DNA from: Bartonella sp. AU16XJBT
GTDB taxonomy: Bacteria; Pseudomonadota; Alphaproteobacteria; Rhizobiales; Rhizobiaceae
Length of the DNA stretch: 64,000 nt
Direction of reading: 5' to 3'
NCBI RefSeq assembly: GCF_028618665.1
Contig: NZ_JAQITF010000005.1
Span: 62,001 to 126,000 of the forward strand
Each line of letters opens with the position of its first letter. The stretch's first letter is position 1. Shown here piece by piece: positions 53,729 to 64,000 of this stretch. The notes under the pieces were generated by a model. It saw only the letters and a program-made list of their open reading frames with translations, was not told where the DNA came from and searched no databases. Both the position numbers and the translations under genes were made by a program.

Positions 53729-55237
53729 ATGAGTAAGTTGCGATTTTATAATACGCTAACACGTAGAAAAGAAAATTTTATACCAATAGATCCAACAAAA
53801 GTACGTCTTTATGTTTGTGGCCCAACAGTTTATGATTATGCGCATATAGGAAATGCACGCCCTGTCATTGTTTTTGATATTTTATTTCGCTTATTGCGTC
53901 ATGTGTATGGCAATGATCATGTTCTATATGCGCGTAATATTACAGATGTTGATGATAAAATTAATGCACGAGCCGCTTGTGAATATCCAAACTTGTCACT
54001 GAATGACGCTATTCGTCAATTAACAGAACGCACATATTCTCAGTTTCAACAAGATACAATAGCTCTTGGTTGTTTATTGCCAACCAGCCAGCCGCGCGCA
54101 ACCGAGCATTTAGAGGAGATGCGCGCGCTCATCGAAAGATTGCTTGAAAAGGGGCACGCTTATAAAGCGGAAAATCATATATTATTTTCTATAAGTAGCA
54201 TAAAAAATCCTCCCCATTATGGGGCATTTGCAAATCGTTCTTTAGATGAAATGAGGGCAGGGGCACGTATCGATGTTGCTGCTTATAAAAGGGAGGAGAT
54301 GGATTTTGTTTTATGGAAGCCTTCTGTGGAAGGAGAGCCAGGTTGGGAATCGCCGGGCGGAATTCCTGTGTTAGGTCGTCCAGGTTGGCATATTGAATGT
54401 TCTGCCATGTCAATGGCAAAGTTATTAGCACCCTATGGTGGTGGTTTAACTTGTGATGATCCGATCGCGAATATTTTTGATATCCATGGTGGTGGACTTG
54501 ATTTAATTTTTCCTCACCATGAAAATGAGATTGCACAAAGTTGTTCAGCTTTTGGGACGGAGCGAATGGCTAATTTTTGGATGCATAACGGCTTTTTACA
54601 AGTTGAAGGCAAAAAGATGTCGAAAAGCTTTGGCAATTTCATAACCATTCGCTCTGTTTTAGAGAATAATTTTTTGGAATTTAATGGTGTTTTAGCCGAT
54701 GAGATGAAGGAAAATTGGGCGGGTTTGTCTGCACGTTTTTCAATGCTTCAAACCCATTATCGTGAACCGTTAAATTGGACAGCGCAGCGTTTAATACAAT
54801 CGAGCAGTGAACTGTATCGTTGGTATGAATTGCTTCGCAGTCAAAAGAGTATGATGGAAAACAATGAGGCGATTGATGATACGTTAATAGATGCCCTCAG
54901 TGATGATCTTAATACGCCAAAAGCATTAACTCTTTTACGAAAGTTCTATAAAGCAGGAGATGCTTTAGCTCTTGCTAATGGCATGAATTTATTAGGACTA
55001 TTACGACAAGAATGGATTAAAGAAATAGACTGTCCATTATTTGTAAAAAAAACCTCTCTTGATTCAAAATTTATTGATCAGCGCATTGCCGAAAGACTGC
55101 GGCTTATCCATAATAAAGAGTGGGAAGCTGCGGATAAAATTCGCAATGAGCTTGCAGCCGAGGGGATTCTCTTAAAAGATAGTAAGGATCCGCAGAGTGG
55201 TGAGCGCATAACCGTGTGGGAAATAAAACGACTTTAA
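53729..55237 (+). CDS. cysS: Cysteinyl-tRNA synthetase
   Basis: A 502-residue class I aminoacyl-tRNA synthetase. It shows the zinc Cys in [20 protein letters not shown], which also holds the HIGH-type signature (HIGN), WHIECSAMS with further zinc ligands, HHENEIAQS, and KMSKS in [11 protein letters not shown]. Two consecutive ATGs exist. The second, at 53729, lies 7 bp from GGAG while the first is only 4 bp away, so the second is preferred. Downstream is an unrelated DUF421 gene after 40 bp. Confidence 0.95.
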   Translation: MSKLRFYNTLTRRKENFIPIDPTKVRLYVCGPTVYDYAHIGNARPVIVFDILFRLLRHVYGNDHVLYARNITDVDDKINARAACEYPNLSLNDAIRQLTERTYSQFQQDTIALGCLLPTSQPRATEHLEEMRALIERLLEKGHAYKAENHILFSISSIKNPPHYGAFANRSLDEMRAGARIDVAAYKREEMDFVLWKPSVEGEPGWESPGGIPVLGRPGWHIECSAMSMAKLLAPYGGGLTCDDPIANIFDIHGGGLDLIFPHHENEIAQSCSAFGTERMANFWMHNGFLQVEGKKMSKSFGNFITIRSVLENNFLEFNGVLADEMKENWAGLSARFSMLQTHYREPLNWTAQRLIQSSSELYRWYELLRSQKSMMENNEAIDDTLIDALSDDLNTPKALTLLRKFYKAGDALALANGMNLLGLLRQEWIKEIDCPLFVKKTSLDSKFIDQRIAERLRLIHNKEWEAADKIRNELAAEGILLKDSKDPQSGERITVWEIKRL

Positions 55238-55280
55238 TTTCTCTATTCCAGCAGTTCTCATAAATTAAAGGGAGAATATG

Positions 55281-55952
55281 ATGGAATTTTTATATCATTA
55301 CGGATATATCGCGCTTAAGCTAGCTGTAGGTCTTATTGCCTTCCTATTTATTTTAAGAACGACAGGTCGTGGGAGTCTTAGTCAGATGACACCTGTTGAT
55401 TTGGTCAGCAATTTTGTTATGGGAGGTATTATTGGAGGAGTCATTTATAATCAGAATATTAGCAGTATTCAATTATTGCTTGTTTTACTGATTTGGCAAA
55501 CCTTGATTACCTCTTTTAATTTTTTTGCACGCTATTCAGTTTTTTTTCGCCGTCTTATTGCAGGGCGGAATGTCACATTGGTTTTAGATGGGGTCTTTCA
55601 AATGGATAAGATTAAGAATTTAGGGATCAATGTTAATGATCTCATTGCGATGTTGCGTCTTAAAGGGTGTCACTTACATGAAGCTGCTTTTGTGCGTTTG
55701 GAAACCAATGGTGATTGCACCGTTATTAAAAAGGAAGAGGGGAAGAAATCGACGATTGTCGTAGAAAATGGTGAAGTTATTGATGATGGCCTTAAAGAGA
55801 TTGGTAAAACAAAAAAGTGGCTTCAGGCAGAATTGAAAAAAAAGCATGTAAAAGTTGAAAATTTATTTGCAGCAGAGTGGTATGAGAATACAGATCAAAA
55901 TAATAAACCGCATAGTGGATTATTTCTTGTTCCTTTTTCAAAAACAGTCTAA
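55281..55952 (+). CDS. DUF421 (YetF-type) membrane protein
   Basis: About 223 residues with three hydrophobic N-terminal segments (to about residue 85), then a cytoplasmic domain. Family features are ILRTTGRGSLSQMTPVDLVS, NFVMGGIIGGVIYN, then LVLDGVFQMDKIKNLGINVN and DLIAMLRLKG. Members are called YetF/YkjA in Bacillus; the function is poorly known. ATG 55281 has GGAG 6 bp upstream; an in-frame ATG at 55278 is closer. It sits between cysS and an Atm1-type exporter, with no clear functional link. Confidence 0.88.
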   Translation: MEFLYHYGYIALKLAVGLIAFLFILRTTGRGSLSQMTPVDLVSNFVMGGIIGGVIYNQNISSIQLLLVLLIWQTLITSFNFFARYSVFFRRLIAGRNVTLVLDGVFQMDKIKNLGINVNDLIAMLRLKGCHLHEAAFVRLETNGDCTVIKKEEGKKSTIVVENGEVIDDGLKEIGKTKKWLQAELKKKHVKVENLFAAEWYENTDQNNKPHSGLFLVPFSKTV

Positions 55953-56062
55953 CCTCGAACAACGAGTAGGTATAGCTTATTGAAAAGCGTAAGAAACTTA
56001 TAAACAACCACAGGGAGATGCTTTGCCTTTTTCGTGTGGATGATAGATGAAGTAAGGGCTTT

Positions 56063-57946
56063 ATGAAACGCAATGAAATGATAAAAACTGTATCATCCGA
56101 TACAGGGAAGACTCTGCACACACTTTACAATTTATGGCCTTATATGTGGCCGGTCGATCGGCGTGATCTAAAAATACGTGTACTGTGGGCAATATTTTAT
56201 CTTGTTTTATCCAAGCTCGTTCTCATATCTGTGCCGTATTTCTTTAAATATTCTACGAATGTGCTTGATACAAGCTTTCAGCTCCCTGAATGGTTTCCGT
56301 CCAGTTTGATTATCCCTATCATGCTTGTTTTGGCGTACAACGTTGCACGGATTATGCAGGCTGGATTAAATCAATTGCGCGATTCTCTTTTTGCCACTGT
56401 TGGTCAATATGCTGTTCGTCAATTAGCTTATAAAACCTTTGTACATATTCATGAGTTATCTTTGCGGTTTCATTTAGAACGCCGAACTGGTGGGCTTTCT
56501 CGCGTGATTGAGCGTGGAACAAAAGGAATTGAAGCGATCGTAAGATTTTCAATTCTCAATACTGTACCGACAATTTTAGAATTTATATTAACGGCTCTTG
56601 TATTTTACATCAACTACGGATGGCATTATCTTCTCATTGTTGTTGTAACGGTTTTATTATATACTTTTTTTACCATTAAGGCGAGTGATTGGCGTATTCG
56701 CATTCGTCAACAAATGAATACAGCGGATACTGAAGCGAATACGCGCGCTGTTGATTCTCTTTTAAATTTTGAAACGGTCAAATATTTTGGCAATGAAACT
56801 CTAGAAGCCGATCGTTTCGATGCTTCTATGGCGGGTTATGAAAAAGCCGCAACAAAGATTTGGACATCATTAAGCTGGCTTAATTTTGGTCAGGCTCTTA
56901 TCTTTGGTATTGGAATGACGATCATGATGCTGATGTCAGCTTATGAAGTTTTTTATAAGACACAAACTTTAGGGGATTTTGTTTTTATTAATGCCCTTTT
57001 AATGCAACTTTCCATTCCACTGAATTTTATTGGTTCAATTTATCGTGATGTTCGACAAGGTTTAACGGATATTGAAGCGATGTTCGATCTTTTAGATGTT
57101 CAGCAGGAGATCATTGATAAATCGGATGCTAAACCGTTAGAGATAAGCGATGGGACCATTCGTTTTCATCAGGTAAAGTTTTCTTATGATTCGACGCGTC
57201 AGATTCTCAGAGATATTGATTTTGAAGTCCCTGGAGGAAAAACAGTCGCCATTGTCGGTCCATCGGGTGCAGGTAAATCAACCATTTCTCGATTACTTTT
57301 TCGCTTTTATGATGTTGAGGCTGGCTCTATCACAATTGACGGGCAGGATATTCGTGACATAACACAAAAAAGTTTGCGTGAAGCGATCGGCATGGTCCCA
57401 CAAGATACGGTGTTATTTAATGATACAATTGCTTATAATATTCGCTATGGGCGCCCAAGTGCTACAGATGAAGAGGTGCACAAAGCGTCTGAAATGGCAC
57501 AAATATCAAAATTTATTGAGATGTTACCGGAAGGTTTTCAGTCTATGGTAGGAGAGCGTGGTCTCAAATTATCAGGGGGTGAAAAACAACGTGTGGCTAT
57601 TGCACGGACACTTTTAAAAGCCCCCCCACTTCTTATTCTAGATGAAGCAACATCGGCTCTTGATACGGCAACAGAACAGGAAATTCAACAAGCATTGGAT
57701 ATTGTAAGTCGTGGACGTACAACATTGATTATTGCGCATCGTCTGTCCACGGTTATCAATGCTGATGAAATTTTGGTTCTTAAAAGTGGTCGTATTATTG
57801 AAAATGGAACGCATACAGAGCTCTTACGAAAGAAAGGTCTTTATGCTTCAATGTGGAATAAGCAGCTTGAAGCATCACAAGCTGAAGAAAAATTACGTAA
57901 AATGCGTGAAGAAGATGAGACGGGTATTGTTAATCGTAAAAAATAA
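56063..57946 (+). CDS. Atm1/HMT1-type ABC exporter
   Basis: A 627-residue half-transporter with the membrane domain (about 30-330) followed by the ATPase. Walker A is GPSGAGKST, the signature LSGGEKQRVAIARTL, Walker B LLILDEATSALD, and the H loop IIAHRLST. The segment LELRFHLERRTGGLSRVIERG-like sequence (residues about 130-152) and VDSLLNFETVKYFGNE mark the Atm1/mitochondrial-exporter class, which exports glutathione-linked sulfur or metal compounds. It probably works as a homodimer in the inner membrane. It precedes psd by 117 bp. Confidence 0.92.
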   Translation: MKRNEMIKTVSSDTGKTLHTLYNLWPYMWPVDRRDLKIRVLWAIFYLVLSKLVLISVPYFFKYSTNVLDTSFQLPEWFPSSLIIPIMLVLAYNVARIMQAGLNQLRDSLFATVGQYAVRQLAYKTFVHIHELSLRFHLERRTGGLSRVIERGTKGIEAIVRFSILNTVPTILEFILTALVFYINYGWHYLLIVVVTVLLYTFFTIKASDWRIRIRQQMNTADTEANTRAVDSLLNFETVKYFGNETLEADRFDASMAGYEKAATKIWTSLSWLNFGQALIFGIGMTIMMLMSAYEVFYKTQTLGDFVFINALLMQLSIPLNFIGSIYRDVRQGLTDIEAMFDLLDVQQEIIDKSDAKPLEISDGTIRFHQVKFSYDSTRQILRDIDFEVPGGKTVAIVGPSGAGKSTISRLLFRFYDVEAGSITIDGQDIRDITQKSLREAIGMVPQDTVLFNDTIAYNIRYGRPSATDEEVHKASEMAQISKFIEMLPEGFQSMVGERGLKLSGGEKQRVAIARTLLKAPPLLILDEATSALDTATEQEIQQALDIVSRGRTTLIIAHRLSTVINADEILVLKSGRIIENGTHTELLRKKGLYASMWNKQLEASQAEEKLRKMREEDETGIVNRKK

Positions 57947-58063
57947 GGTGGGCAAAATGTAATCTATATCTTTATATGGAGCGATTGATTAAATACATAA
58001 AAAGAGACAAGAGGAACAAAAAGATTTATTGCTTGTTTAGGTTTATGATGAATAGGAAATTAT

Positions 58064-58762
58064 ATGAGTATTTTACAATCTGTCCATAATAGCTTTGTAC
58101 CGATTCATAAAGAAGGTTATCCTTTTATTGTAGCGTTTTTTGTTATTTCACTCATTTTGGGTTGGATGTGGAGTCCGCTATTTTGGTGTGGTCTTATTCT
58201 TACAGTGTGGTGTATATACTTTTTTCGTGATCCAGATCGTGTGATCCCTTTGAATTCAAATTGGGTTATGTCGCCTGCAGATGGGCGTATTTCATTTGTG
58301 GAATCATGTATTCCACCTGAAGAATTAGGCTTAGGAAAAGATGAAATGATCCGTATTTCCATTTTTATGGATATCTTTTCATGCCATATCAACCGTATTC
58401 CTATCAGTGGTACAGTAGAGTCTATCGTTTATCAGCCAGGTCGGTTTACCAATGCGGAGTTTGATAAGGCTAGTCAGTTTAATGAGCGTAATGGGGTGGT
58501 CATTGATAGCAAGCATGGGAAAATTGGTATCGTACAAATAGCGGGGATGTTTGCCCGTCGGATTGTTTGTTGGTCAAAAGAAAACGATGCTGTTATCATG
58601 GGAGAGCGATTTGGATTGATTCGTTTTGGTTCTCGCCTTGATATTTATATGCCAGCTGAAATGAGATTACGTGTTGCAGTTGGGCAAACAGCAATTGCTG
58701 GGGAGACAGTTTTGGGTTCTTTTGATGATAAGAGTGCCACAACGGACTTCAGATACGATTAG
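58064..58762 (+). CDS. psd: Phosphatidylserine decarboxylase proenzyme
   Basis: A 232-residue inner-membrane enzyme converting phosphatidylserine to phosphatidylethanolamine. A hydrophobic N-terminal segment is followed by [23 protein letters not shown] and [16 protein letters not shown]. The self-cleavage Gly-Ser that creates the pyruvoyl group lies in [13 protein letters not shown]. Its short length fits the PSD-A type. pssA, which makes its substrate, follows 9 bp later. Confidence 0.95.
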   Translation: MSILQSVHNSFVPIHKEGYPFIVAFFVISLILGWMWSPLFWCGLILTVWCIYFFRDPDRVIPLNSNWVMSPADGRISFVESCIPPEELGLGKDEMIRISIFMDIFSCHINRIPISGTVESIVYQPGRFTNAEFDKASQFNERNGVVIDSKHGKIGIVQIAGMFARRIVCWSKENDAVIMGERFGLIRFGSRLDIYMPAEMRLRVAVGQTAIAGETVLGSFDDKSATTDFRYD

Positions 58763-58771
58763 GACCGTACA

Positions 58772-59611
58772 ATGAAAAATTTTTCGCCATTTTCTTCATT
58801 CAATCCTGAGGGGCAGCATGATGATGCTGCAAATCGGCGACGTTCACCGACATCGATGCGGTATGTTATTCCCAATATTATTACTATTTTGGCAATTTGT
58901 GCAGGGATGAGCAGCATTCGTTTGGCTTTTGAGAATCGCTATGAGGCTGCTATTTTAATGGTGCTTTTGGCTGCAGTTTTAGATGGTGCTGATGGTCGCA
59001 TTGCGCGTTTAATAGATGGGAGTTCATCTTTTGGGGCACAGATGGATTCTCTTGCTGATATTGTAAATTTTGGTGTTACTCCTGCACTTATTGTTTATTC
59101 CTTTATCTTGAATCAAGCATACCACATTGGTTGGGTTGCAGCTCTTGTTTATTGTGTTGCTTGTTGTTTGCGATTAGCGCGTTTTAATGTGATGTTGGAT
59201 AACACTGATATACCTCAATGGCAGAAAAGTTATTTTGTTGGTGTTCCTGCACCTGCAGGAGCGTTACTCCTTTTATTTCCTACCTATTTAGGCGCTCTTG
59301 GTTTGGTCCCCAATTGGGGGTGGGCATTGTTTTTTAGTCTTTATACTGTAATTATTGCTTTTCTTTTGATTAGTCGCCTACCAGTGTGGAATGCAAAGTC
59401 CATTGATCACAATTTGAGGCGTGATATCGTTATACCTTGCATGTTGGTCATTGTTATTTATGTCGGTTTTCTTGCGACTTACACATGGAAAACTTTATTG
59501 ATTACCGCTGTTAGCTATATGATTTTTCTCCCCTGTAGTTTTGTCGCTTATAATAAACGCGCTGCTTTAGAAGAGAAAAAGGCTGATGCTAAAGCTATCC
59601 AAGAATCATAA
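58772..59611 (+). CDS. pssA: CDP-diacylglycerol--serine O-phosphatidyltransferase
   Basis: A 279-residue membrane enzyme making phosphatidylserine. The CDP-alcohol phosphotransferase motif is present: DGADGRIARLIDGSSSFGAQ followed by MDSLADIV, with all the Asp residues. Several hydrophobic segments follow. AGGA precedes ATG 58772. It is cotranscribed with psd, giving the full two-step route to phosphatidylethanolamine. Confidence 0.95.
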   Translation: MKNFSPFSSFNPEGQHDDAANRRRSPTSMRYVIPNIITILAICAGMSSIRLAFENRYEAAILMVLLAAVLDGADGRIARLIDGSSSFGAQMDSLADIVNFGVTPALIVYSFILNQAYHIGWVAALVYCVACCLRLARFNVMLDNTDIPQWQKSYFVGVPAPAGALLLLFPTYLGALGLVPNWGWALFFSLYTVIIAFLLISRLPVWNAKSIDHNLRRDIVIPCMLVIVIYVGFLATYTWKTLLITAVSYMIFLPCSFVAYNKRAALEEKKADAKAIQES

Positions 59612-59612
59612 A

Positions 59613-59639
59613 GTGCTTCATTCTTCTGTTGAGAAGCAC
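59613..59639 (-). terminator. Hairpin between convergent pssA and SDR genes
   Basis: GTGCTTC and GAAGCAC form a perfect 7-bp stem just past the pssA stop. On the minus strand it is followed by TTTATG, so it may end the SDR transcript; on the plus strand no T run follows. The loop is 13 nt. Confidence 0.45.
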
Positions 59640-59682
59640 AGGAAAAAGAGAGAGATTCAACTATTTACGTTTCAGATGATGA

Positions 59683-60432
59683 TCAATGAGGGATATGATA
59701 ATCCACAAACTGATTTTTATGGACATTAAAGAGCTTTCCAGTTTCCTTTAAATCTGGGGATAGCAAATGGACTATTTTTTTTGCAACCTCTTGTGGTGAG
59801 GGGAGTGTTTGTGGATCTTCACCAGGCATAGCTTCAGCGCGCATGGCCGTGCGTGTGGCTCCAGGGTTGACACAATTAATCTTAATAGGGGTTTGTTTGA
59901 GTTCTTCTGCCCAACAGCGGGCAATCATTTCTAAAGCTGCTTTAGAGGCTGCATAAGCCCCCCAGAAAGGGCGTGCAACATGTGCAACGCTTGAGGATAA
60001 CAGGATAGCTCGTCCAGCATCAGATTCACGTAATAAAGGCTCAACGGCTTTCATTAAGCGCCATTGGCTGAAAAGATTGATTTGAAAGACATCTTCAAAT
60101 ACCGCGTTTTCTATATGCGCTATTGGTGAGAGTGTTCCAAGGATTCCAGCATTTGCAACGATAATATCGAGTTTTTTCCAGCGTTTAGCAATTGAGAGTG
60201 CAAGAGCATCGATGTTTTCCATATGATGCAAGTCGAGTGGAACGAGGGTTGCATGAGCCCCTTTTTCTCGGATTTGATTGTCCAATTCAGTAAGTCCACT
60301 GACTGTTCGTGCAAGAGCAATAATATGAGCGCCGCGTGCAGCGAGTTCAAGGGCTAAATAATAGCCAATCCCCCTTGATGCACCAGTAACAAGTGCAACA
60401 CACCCATGGAGACTAAAGTCACGTTTCATCAT
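59683..60432 (-). CDS. Short-chain dehydrogenase/reductase (SDR)
   Basis: A classical SDR of about 249 residues. The cofactor motif is TGASRGIG, then NAG in IVANAGILG, the catalytic Ser in LLSSSVAH and the YxxxK in YAASKAALE. Arg in LARTVSG after the second strand favours NADP(H). Substrate unknown. A frame-opening TTG at 60435 exists, but the ATGs at 60432 and 60429 are likelier. It starts right after the purF stop, a linkage found in related Rhizobiales, so the two are probably cotranscribed. Confidence 0.9.
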   Translation of the reverse strand: MMKRDFSLHGCVALVTGASRGIGYYLALELAARGAHIIALARTVSGLTELDNQIREKGAHATLVPLDLHHMENIDALALSIAKRWKKLDIIVANAGILGTLSPIAHIENAVFEDVFQINLFSQWRLMKAVEPLLRESDAGRAILLSSSVAHVARPFWGAYAASKAALEMIARCWAEELKQTPIKINCVNPGATRTAMRAEAMPGEDPQTLPSPQEVAKKIVHLLSPDLKETGKLFNVHKNQFVDYHIPH

Positions 60433-60435
60433 CAA

Positions 60436-61929
<1,494 letters not shown>

Positions 61930-62004
61930 ATTCTTTCAGTTGTGATAGAGGGGAATCATTAATATCACATTTTACATCATTTAGTTCTCTGTCCACATGA
62001 AAAG

Positions 62005-62586
62005 CTATTCTCCATTTTTTAGAAGTGTCTTTTCATGAGAGTTTTGCTTATGCGTATGTTTATCACTGTCTTTAAACAAACTTTCCGCCTTTTCGAGAAC
62101 AGATCCAAGATCTTTTGGGAGTATTTCCCAAACTTTTTGTCCCAGTGAATCTAACATAGGCCTCATTTTAGCATCTTTTAACCAGTTCGCTTGGTGCTCA
62201 GGCTTAATTAAGGCATTAATCAGCAACATACCGATGACCATAATCAGTAAACCGCGAAGTGCTCCAAAAATAAAACCAATAGTGCGGTCAAGAATACCAA
62301 TTCGGCTATCAATAATAAAATCAGAGATTTTCATTGTAATAATTGAAGTAATAATGAGAACAACAATAAAAATTGTGACCAATGTTGTGATCAATGCAAT
62401 CATTTTATTAGAGAGATATTGTTCAAAGAAAGGTAAGACAGGCTTGAATAAAAACAGTGTCGTAACAGCTGCAACTGCCCAAGAAATCAACGATAACACT
62501 TCACGTGAAAATCCTCGAAGCATAGCAAGAAAAGCGGACAACAGGATGATTACTACGACAATTCCATCAAGGATTGTTATGATCAT
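62005..62586 (-). CDS. cvpA: CvpA-family membrane protein
   Basis: A 193-residue inner-membrane protein with four hydrophobic segments in the first 130 residues (LDGIVVVIILLSAFLAMLRG, then ISWAVAAVTTLFLF, ALITTLVTIFIVVLIITSII and FGALRGLLIMVIGMLLINAL). This is the CvpA/colicin V production fold, of unclear cellular role. ATG 62586 has AAGGA upstream; the longer open frame begins with a TTG and is not used. The polar C-terminus carries a Lys/His-rich stretch. Neighbours radA upstream and purF downstream match the usual order. Confidence 0.92.
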   Translation of the reverse strand: MIITILDGIVVVIILLSAFLAMLRGFSREVLSLISWAVAAVTTLFLFKPVLPFFEQYLSNKMIALITTLVTIFIVVLIITSIITMKISDFIIDSRIGILDRTIGFIFGALRGLLIMVIGMLLINALIKPEHQANWLKDAKMRPMLDSLGQKVWEILPKDLGSVLEKAESLFKDSDKHTHKQNSHEKTLLKNGE

Positions 62587-62715
62587 TTGTTTGTTCCTTA
62601 TACATAAATTTGTGTTCTTTAAGTCTGTGCGCAAATATATTTTTTGTTACGCCATTTTTTATTCTTATAGCAAGGATATTTTGTATTTTATAGGTTTTTT
62701 TCTATATTATCCTGC

Positions 62716-64000
62716 CTATGGTGCGGACAATTTTTTACTTGCGGTAAGCGTGGCAACAAGTTCGGGAAGGTCGGAGAAAGTTTTTTGTTGAAAATTGAGC
62801 GACTTCATCATTTCGGTTGTTGTCGTGGGATGAAAGGCTCCCTGAAAGCCGAGTTTTTTTGCTTCATTGATGCGTTGGGCTGAATGTGCAACAGCGCGGG
62901 TAGCTCCTGAAAGACTGACTTCCCCAAAATATACATAATCCGTTGGCAGAGGGATATTGGCAAGAGAAGATACCAAAGCAGCCGCTACAGCTAAATCGGC
63001 AGCAGGTTCAGATATACGATATCCACCTGCCACGTTCAGATAAACATCATGCTGCCCAAAACGAATGCCACAATGGGCTTCTAAAACGGCAAGAATCATA
63101 GAAAGACGATTTCCATCCCATCCGACAACCGCACGTCGTGGTGTTCCAAGAGAAGAGGGAGCAACAAGTGCTTGAATTTCTACCAATATCGGGCGTGTTC
63201 CTTCCATGCCGGCGAAAACAGCAGCACCTGGTGCTTTTTCATTGCGTTCCCCTAGAAACAATTCGGATGGATTAATCACTTCGCGTAATCCTTTATCAGA
63301 CATTTCAAAGACACCAATTTCATCTGTTGGCCCGAAGCGATTTTTTACAGTTCTAAGAATGCGATAATGATGCCCTCCTTCACCCTCAAAATAGAGAACG
63401 CCATCAACCATATGTTCAACGACCCGAGGGCCAGCAATTTGTCCATCTTTTGTAACATGACCAACAAGAACAACAGCAGCGCCTGTTTTCTTGGCAAAGC
63501 GTATCATAGCTTGAGCACCAATACGGACTTGTGTGACAGTGCCCGGTGCTGAATCTGCTGTATCTGACCATAGGGTTTGAATCGAATCGATAATCACCAT
63601 ATCAAGGTTTTTATGCTCGCTTAAGGTTGCTAGAATATCTTCAACATTGGTTTCAGCAGCAAGTTTCACCTCTGTATTATGAGCGCCAAGCCTTTGCGCG
63701 CGCAGACAAATCTGCGCAATAGCCTCTTCACCTGAGACATAGATGACATTATGTCCTTTGCGAGATAAAGCCGCAGCTGTTTGTGTGAGCAATGTTGATT
63801 TTCCAATACCTGGATCACCCCCAACAAGAAGTGCTGATCCACGGACAAAGCCCCCACCGGTAACACGATCAAGTTCAGCAATACCAGAATGAATACGTGG
63901 AGCATCTTGGAGATTTCCGGAAAGAGATGTTAGGGCGACGATGCGTCCTTTACGAGTATTTTGCTTAGGGCCACTTCCTATGCCACCATCTATATTTTCT
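62716..64000 (-). CDS. radA: DNA repair protein RadA, 3' part (5' end outside window)
   Basis: About 428 residues of a RecA-like ATPase active in recombination intermediate processing; the N-terminal zinc finger lies beyond the window edge. Walker A is GGDPGIGKSTLL, followed by SGEEA, the Walker B region MVIIDSIQTLW, the RadA-specific KNRFG motif (TVKNRFGPTDEIG) and the Lon-like C-terminal domain (AGGYRISEPAADLAVAAALV, FGEVSLSGATRAV). The frame is open to position 64000. It precedes cvpA in the same direction. Confidence 0.96.
   Translation of the reverse strand, partial: ENIDGGIGSGPKQNTRKGRIVALTSLSGNLQDAPRIHSGIAELDRVTGGGFVRGSALLVGGDPGIGKSTLLTQTAAALSRKGHNVIYVSGEEAIAQICLRAQRLGAHNTEVKLAAETNVEDILATLSEHKNLDMVIIDSIQTLWSDTADSAPGTVTQVRIGAQAMIRFAKKTGAAVVLVGHVTKDGQIAGPRVVEHMVDGVLYFEGEGGHHYRILRTVKNRFGPTDEIGVFEMSDKGLREVINPSELFLGERNEKAPGAAVFAGMEGTRPILVEIQALVAPSSLGTPRRAVVGWDGNRLSMILAVLEAHCGIRFGQHDVYLNVAGGYRISEPAADLAVAAALVSSLANIPLPTDYVYFGEVSLSGATRAVAHSAQRINEAKKLGFQGAFHPTTTTEMMKSLNFQQKTFSDLPELVATLTASKKLSAP

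Overview
The window looks like a chromosome segment of a Bartonella species (Alphaproteobacteria, Hyphomicrobiales/Rhizobiales). I infer this from the AT-rich composition, the hemin-uptake locus in Bartonella order (hutA-hemS-hutB-hutC-hmuV with a divergent tonB), alphaproteobacterial gene blocks (rpoZ-rsh-pyrE-DUF2062-acpS-lepB-rnc-era-recO; radA-cvpA-purF) and the scattered integrase fossils. No database search was possible, so the species is not assigned. I see no rRNA, tRNA or CRISPR array.

Layout. 0-1.7 kb: 3' part of trxB and a LysR regulator. 1.7-5 kb: a gene-poor stretch holding a decayed tyrosine integrase, an orphan strong terminator and one copy of a diverged repeat. 5-18 kb: housekeeping genes, mainly on the minus strand (aspartate aminotransferase, cold-shock protein, carB, a PleC-like histidine kinase, pepN, family-4 uracil-DNA glycosylase) plus ogt on the plus strand. 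18-23.3 kb: the minus-strand thiamine operon thiC-thiO-thiS-thiG-thiE-thiD. 23.3-26.2 kb: mostly non-coding, with one intact orphan phage tail-collar gene. 26.2-33.6 kb: the hemin-uptake locus. 33.6-34.6 kb: two further integrase fossils in tandem. 34.6-49 kb: slt, then a long mostly plus-strand run covering lysine biosynthesis, tmRNA function, the stringent response, pyrimidine and CoA precursors, secretion, RNA processing and repair. 49-49.6 kb: another integrase fossil on the minus strand. 49.6-64 kb: an HD hydrolase, ygfZ, pyrC, cysS, an Atm1-type ABC exporter, phosphatidylethanolamine synthesis (psd-pssA), an SDR, purF, cvpA and the 3' part of radA.

How the genes work together. The hut/ton genes form a complete route for heme: outer-membrane receptor, TonB, periplasmic binding protein, permease, ATPase and cytoplasmic heme handling. 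The thi operon covers pyrimidine and thiazole synthesis and their coupling. panB-panC gives pantothenate, and pyrC, pyrE and carB belong to UMP synthesis.

No intact novel system was found. The least-described signal is a family of about 160-bp leader repeats (five copies: 1.74, 1.86, 33.6, 34.4 and 49.5 kb). Four of the five precede remnants of the same integrase family. They share an AATCAATYAAAATCA-like core and a variable-arm inverted repeat. A second, unrelated diverged repeat pair lies at 3.6 and 10.8 kb. Other points worth checking are a perfect 14-bp inverted repeat downstream of pepN, a 32-bp imperfect palindrome upstream of hemS, and thiC lacking both an ATG start and a recognisable TPP riboswitch.
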